This document shows positions 62,128-64,000 of a DNA stretch of 64,000 nt, in pieces (positions within the stretch are counted from its first letter, which is position 1; each line of letters opens with the position of its first letter). The translations under genes and the position numbers were made by a program. The stretch covers positions 496,001 through 560,000 of the forward strand of contig NC_012993.1 in assembly GCF_000026365.1 (NCBI RefSeq), written 5' to 3'. Source of the DNA: Zygosaccharomyces rouxii. Taxonomy: Eukaryota > Ascomycota > Saccharomycetes > Saccharomycetales > Saccharomycetaceae. The notes below the pieces were generated by a model. It did no database searches and was not told the DNA's origin. It worked only from the letters and a program-made list of their open reading frames with translations.

Positions 62128-63987
62128 ATGTATTATGGGATTAGACAGATTGCAGAACCATACCATCGAATACTGAGAAGTTCTTCGAGCCATTCATCAT
62201 GTCAATTGGTCATATTCGTGTCATGTTTGAACATAGATGCATTGTGTTCTGCTAAGATGCTCACCAATCTTTTCAAAAAACAATTAGTTCAATCTCAACT
62301 AGTACCTGTATTTGGTTATGGTGAGCTAAAGGATCACTATTCTAAATTAGATGACAATGTTACCAGTGTAATATTCATTGGATGTGGTGGTGGGATATGC
62401 CTTGACGAGTTCTTAGAGCTGGATGCCGAACAGTTGTTAATGGATACTGATGATGCTCTGAAGGAGAGGAAATTCAATAGGCACATATATGTGTTTGATT
62501 CGCATCGACCATGGAATTTGGACAACATATTTGGCTCAGAAATTGTAATATGTCTGGACGACGGGACGGCAGATGATTCTTTGCAAAGACAGAAAGAAGC
62601 ATATTTCCAACTAATACGGCTTGATGCTGAGAGTGAAGGGCAGGAAGAGGATGAGGACACTCAGGAGGATGAAACTGATGAAGACGAAGACGAAGATGAG
62701 GATGGTGACGGTAAGAGATCAAGTTCAGAGGGTCCATCTAGCAAGAAAGCGAAAAAACAGAGAAAGAGACTGATAGACGAATATGAGACAATCTTAGAAG
62801 ATTATTACTCACAGGGGACTTCAGTGGTAAATTCAATGTCATTACAGGTTTATTCATTAATAACTACTATCGGAGAATCAAATTTAAAATACCTCTGGTG
62901 GACAATTTTGGGGACGACTTCGCTAGATACCGCTTATCCACAAGTTTACAATCGATTATACCCACTTTTACAAGATGAAGTTAAGAGACTGTCTCCCAGC
63001 CATCAAGCGGTTAAGACCCCAGATACTCTATCCCTCAACATTCAGCCCGATTACTACCTTTTTCTATTGAGGCATTCATCACTCTATGACAGTTTCTACT
63101 ACTCCAACTACGTTAACGCCAAGCTTTCACTCTGGAATGAAAATGGTAAGAAAAGGTTACACAAGATGTTTGCTCGTATGGGGATACCGTTGTCTACTGC
63201 CCAGGAAACTTGGATCTACATGGATAATTCCATTAAAAGAGAACTAGGTATAATATTCGATCGAAATTTGGACAGGTATGGACTGCAAGACATTGTACGA
63301 GACGGATTCGTTAGAACTTTAGGTTATAGAGGTGCCATTAGTGCAAGCGAATTTGTAGAGGCACTGACGGCATTATTAGAAGTTGGTAACAGCATTACAA
63401 GAGAAACTGGCGATACTACAGAGGAAGTAAGCGTAAATTCACAAAAGAGATGGATTTCCAATTTTTGGTTGAGTTGGGATGCACTTGACGATGGTAAAGT
63501 GGACCTGTTGAACAAGGGAATTAGACATGCACAGACTTTACAAAAAGCAGTCTTCAATACCGGTGTTGCCATTTTGGAGAAAAGACTCATTAAGCATTTA
63601 AGGATCTATCGTCTTTGTGTACTTCAAGAGGGTCCAGATTTAGAATTATACTACAACCCACTGTCCCTATTACGGTTGGGTAATTGGTTGTCAGAATGCT
63701 GTGCAGAATCTGAGAATAAGCAGCTGCTACCAATGGTATTGGCAAGTCTTAACGAATCCACAGACACGTATTTGGTAGCAGGTCTTGCTGCAAGATACCC
63801 AAGGGGGATGGATATGTTGCAAGTGCGTAAACCAATTCTAAACAATTTTAGCATGGCGTTCCAGCAAATTGCTGCACAGACTGATGCAAGAGTTAAAATA
63901 GACAATTTTGAAAGTTCCATTATTGAAATTAAAAGGGAGGATCTATCTCCATTCCTCGAGAAATTAACGCTAAGTGGTCTAATTTGA
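62128..63987 (+). CDS. CDC45: Replication factor Cdc45
   Basis: The 619-residue protein starts MYYGIRQI and contains SSSHSSCQLVIFVSCLNIDALC (residues about 20-41, quoted as CQLVIFVSCLNIDALC), the DHH-like fold core of Cdc45. HRPWNLDNIFGSEI follows near 130, an acidic segment at about 170-205, a basic KKAKKQRKR run near 212, and a very conserved C-terminal half (NIQPDYYLFLLRHSSLYDS, KLSLWNENGKKRLHKMFAR). Cdc45 joins Mcm2-7 and GINS as the CMG helicase that unwinds DNA at replication forks. The family shares the RecJ-like fold but is not an active nuclease. I chose ATG 62128; the open frame upstream begins at a TTG and lacks conservation. The gene is complete, ending 13 bases before the window edge. 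Confidence 0.97.
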   Translation: MYYGIRQIAEPYHRILRSSSSHSSCQLVIFVSCLNIDALCSAKMLTNLFKKQLVQSQLVPVFGYGELKDHYSKLDDNVTSVIFIGCGGGICLDEFLELDAEQLLMDTDDALKERKFNRHIYVFDSHRPWNLDNIFGSEIVICLDDGTADDSLQRQKEAYFQLIRLDAESEGQEEDEDTQEDETDEDEDEDEDGDGKRSSSEGPSSKKAKKQRKRLIDEYETILEDYYSQGTSVVNSMSLQVYSLITTIGESNLKYLWWTILGTTSLDTAYPQVYNRLYPLLQDEVKRLSPSHQAVKTPDTLSLNIQPDYYLFLLRHSSLYDSFYYSNYVNAKLSLWNENGKKRLHKMFARMGIPLSTAQETWIYMDNSIKRELGIIFDRNLDRYGLQDIVRDGFVRTLGYRGAISASEFVEALTALLEVGNSITRETGDTTEEVSVNSQKRWISNFWLSWDALDDGKVDLLNKGIRHAQTLQKAVFNTGVAILEKRLIKHLRIYRLCVLQEGPDLELYYNPLSLLRLGNWLSECCAESENKQLLPMVLASLNESTDTYLVAGLAARYPRGMDMLQVRKPILNNFSMAFQQIAAQTDARVKIDNFESSIIEIKREDLSPFLEKLTLSGLI

Positions 63988-64000
63988 GTGCAAAAAGAAC

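Overview
This window is budding-yeast (Saccharomycotina) nuclear chromosome. Genes are compact and almost all intronless, the one clear intron uses GTATGT and TACTAAC, CTG reads as leucine, and most proteins align over their full length with Saccharomyces cerevisiae. Gene order identifies the lineage better. Genes that S. cerevisiae splits between two duplicated tracks (chromosome IV around YDR130-YDR143 and chromosome XII around YLR103-YLR119) are interleaved here in one series. That is the order expected of a yeast that branched off before the whole-genome duplication. Protein similarity suggests the Zygosaccharomyces/Torulaspora group, but I cannot fix genus or species from this sequence alone.

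Left part (1-17.7 kb): the 3' part of SAN1 (nuclear quality-control ubiquitin ligase), PEX7 (PTS2 receptor), SRN2 (ESCRT-I), a TML25-type acyl-protein thioesterase, DOP1 (Golgi/endosome), MTQ2 (eRF1 methyltransferase), an intron-split RUB1 (NEDD8-like), CLF1 (spliceosome), MSL5 (branch-point binding protein) and CFT2 (mRNA 3'-end formation). Middle part (18-34.4 kb): an F-box-like protein I cannot name, HPR1 (THO complex), a 1-kb gap holding a broken small membrane/secreted reading frame, AVL9, RGP1, tRNA-Arg(ACG), YCF1 (vacuolar ABC transporter) and HOG1 (osmostress MAP kinase).

Right part (34.4-64 kb): CCW12 (abundant GPI cell-wall protein) behind a long CpG-dense promoter region, tRNA-Gln(TTG), AHP1 (peroxiredoxin), a BTB protein (YDR132C/YLR108C type) behind a TTAGGG-rich array, the U6 spliceosomal RNA with its distant downstream B box, an F-box protein (YDR131C type), FIN1, REX3, the giant ribosome-assembly ATPase MDN1 with PAC and RRPE motifs, a C/D snoRNA matching snR79, SEN2 (tRNA splicing), LCL2, an unrecognised 56-codon reading frame, and CDC45 (replicative helicase).

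Most of this is ordinary conserved housekeeping sequence. RNA processing is well represented (CLF1, MSL5, CFT2, HPR1, U6, SEN2, REX3), but this reflects ancestral neighbourhood, not an operon. I saw no transposons, CRISPR arrays, centromere or transferred bacterial genes. The less explained items are the orphan F-box gene, the broken ORF at 23.2-23.6 kb, the CpG-dense block at 34.67-35.08 kb, the TTAGGG array at 38.04-38.13 kb, isolated TTCGAA B-box-like sites and two short unassigned reading frames.
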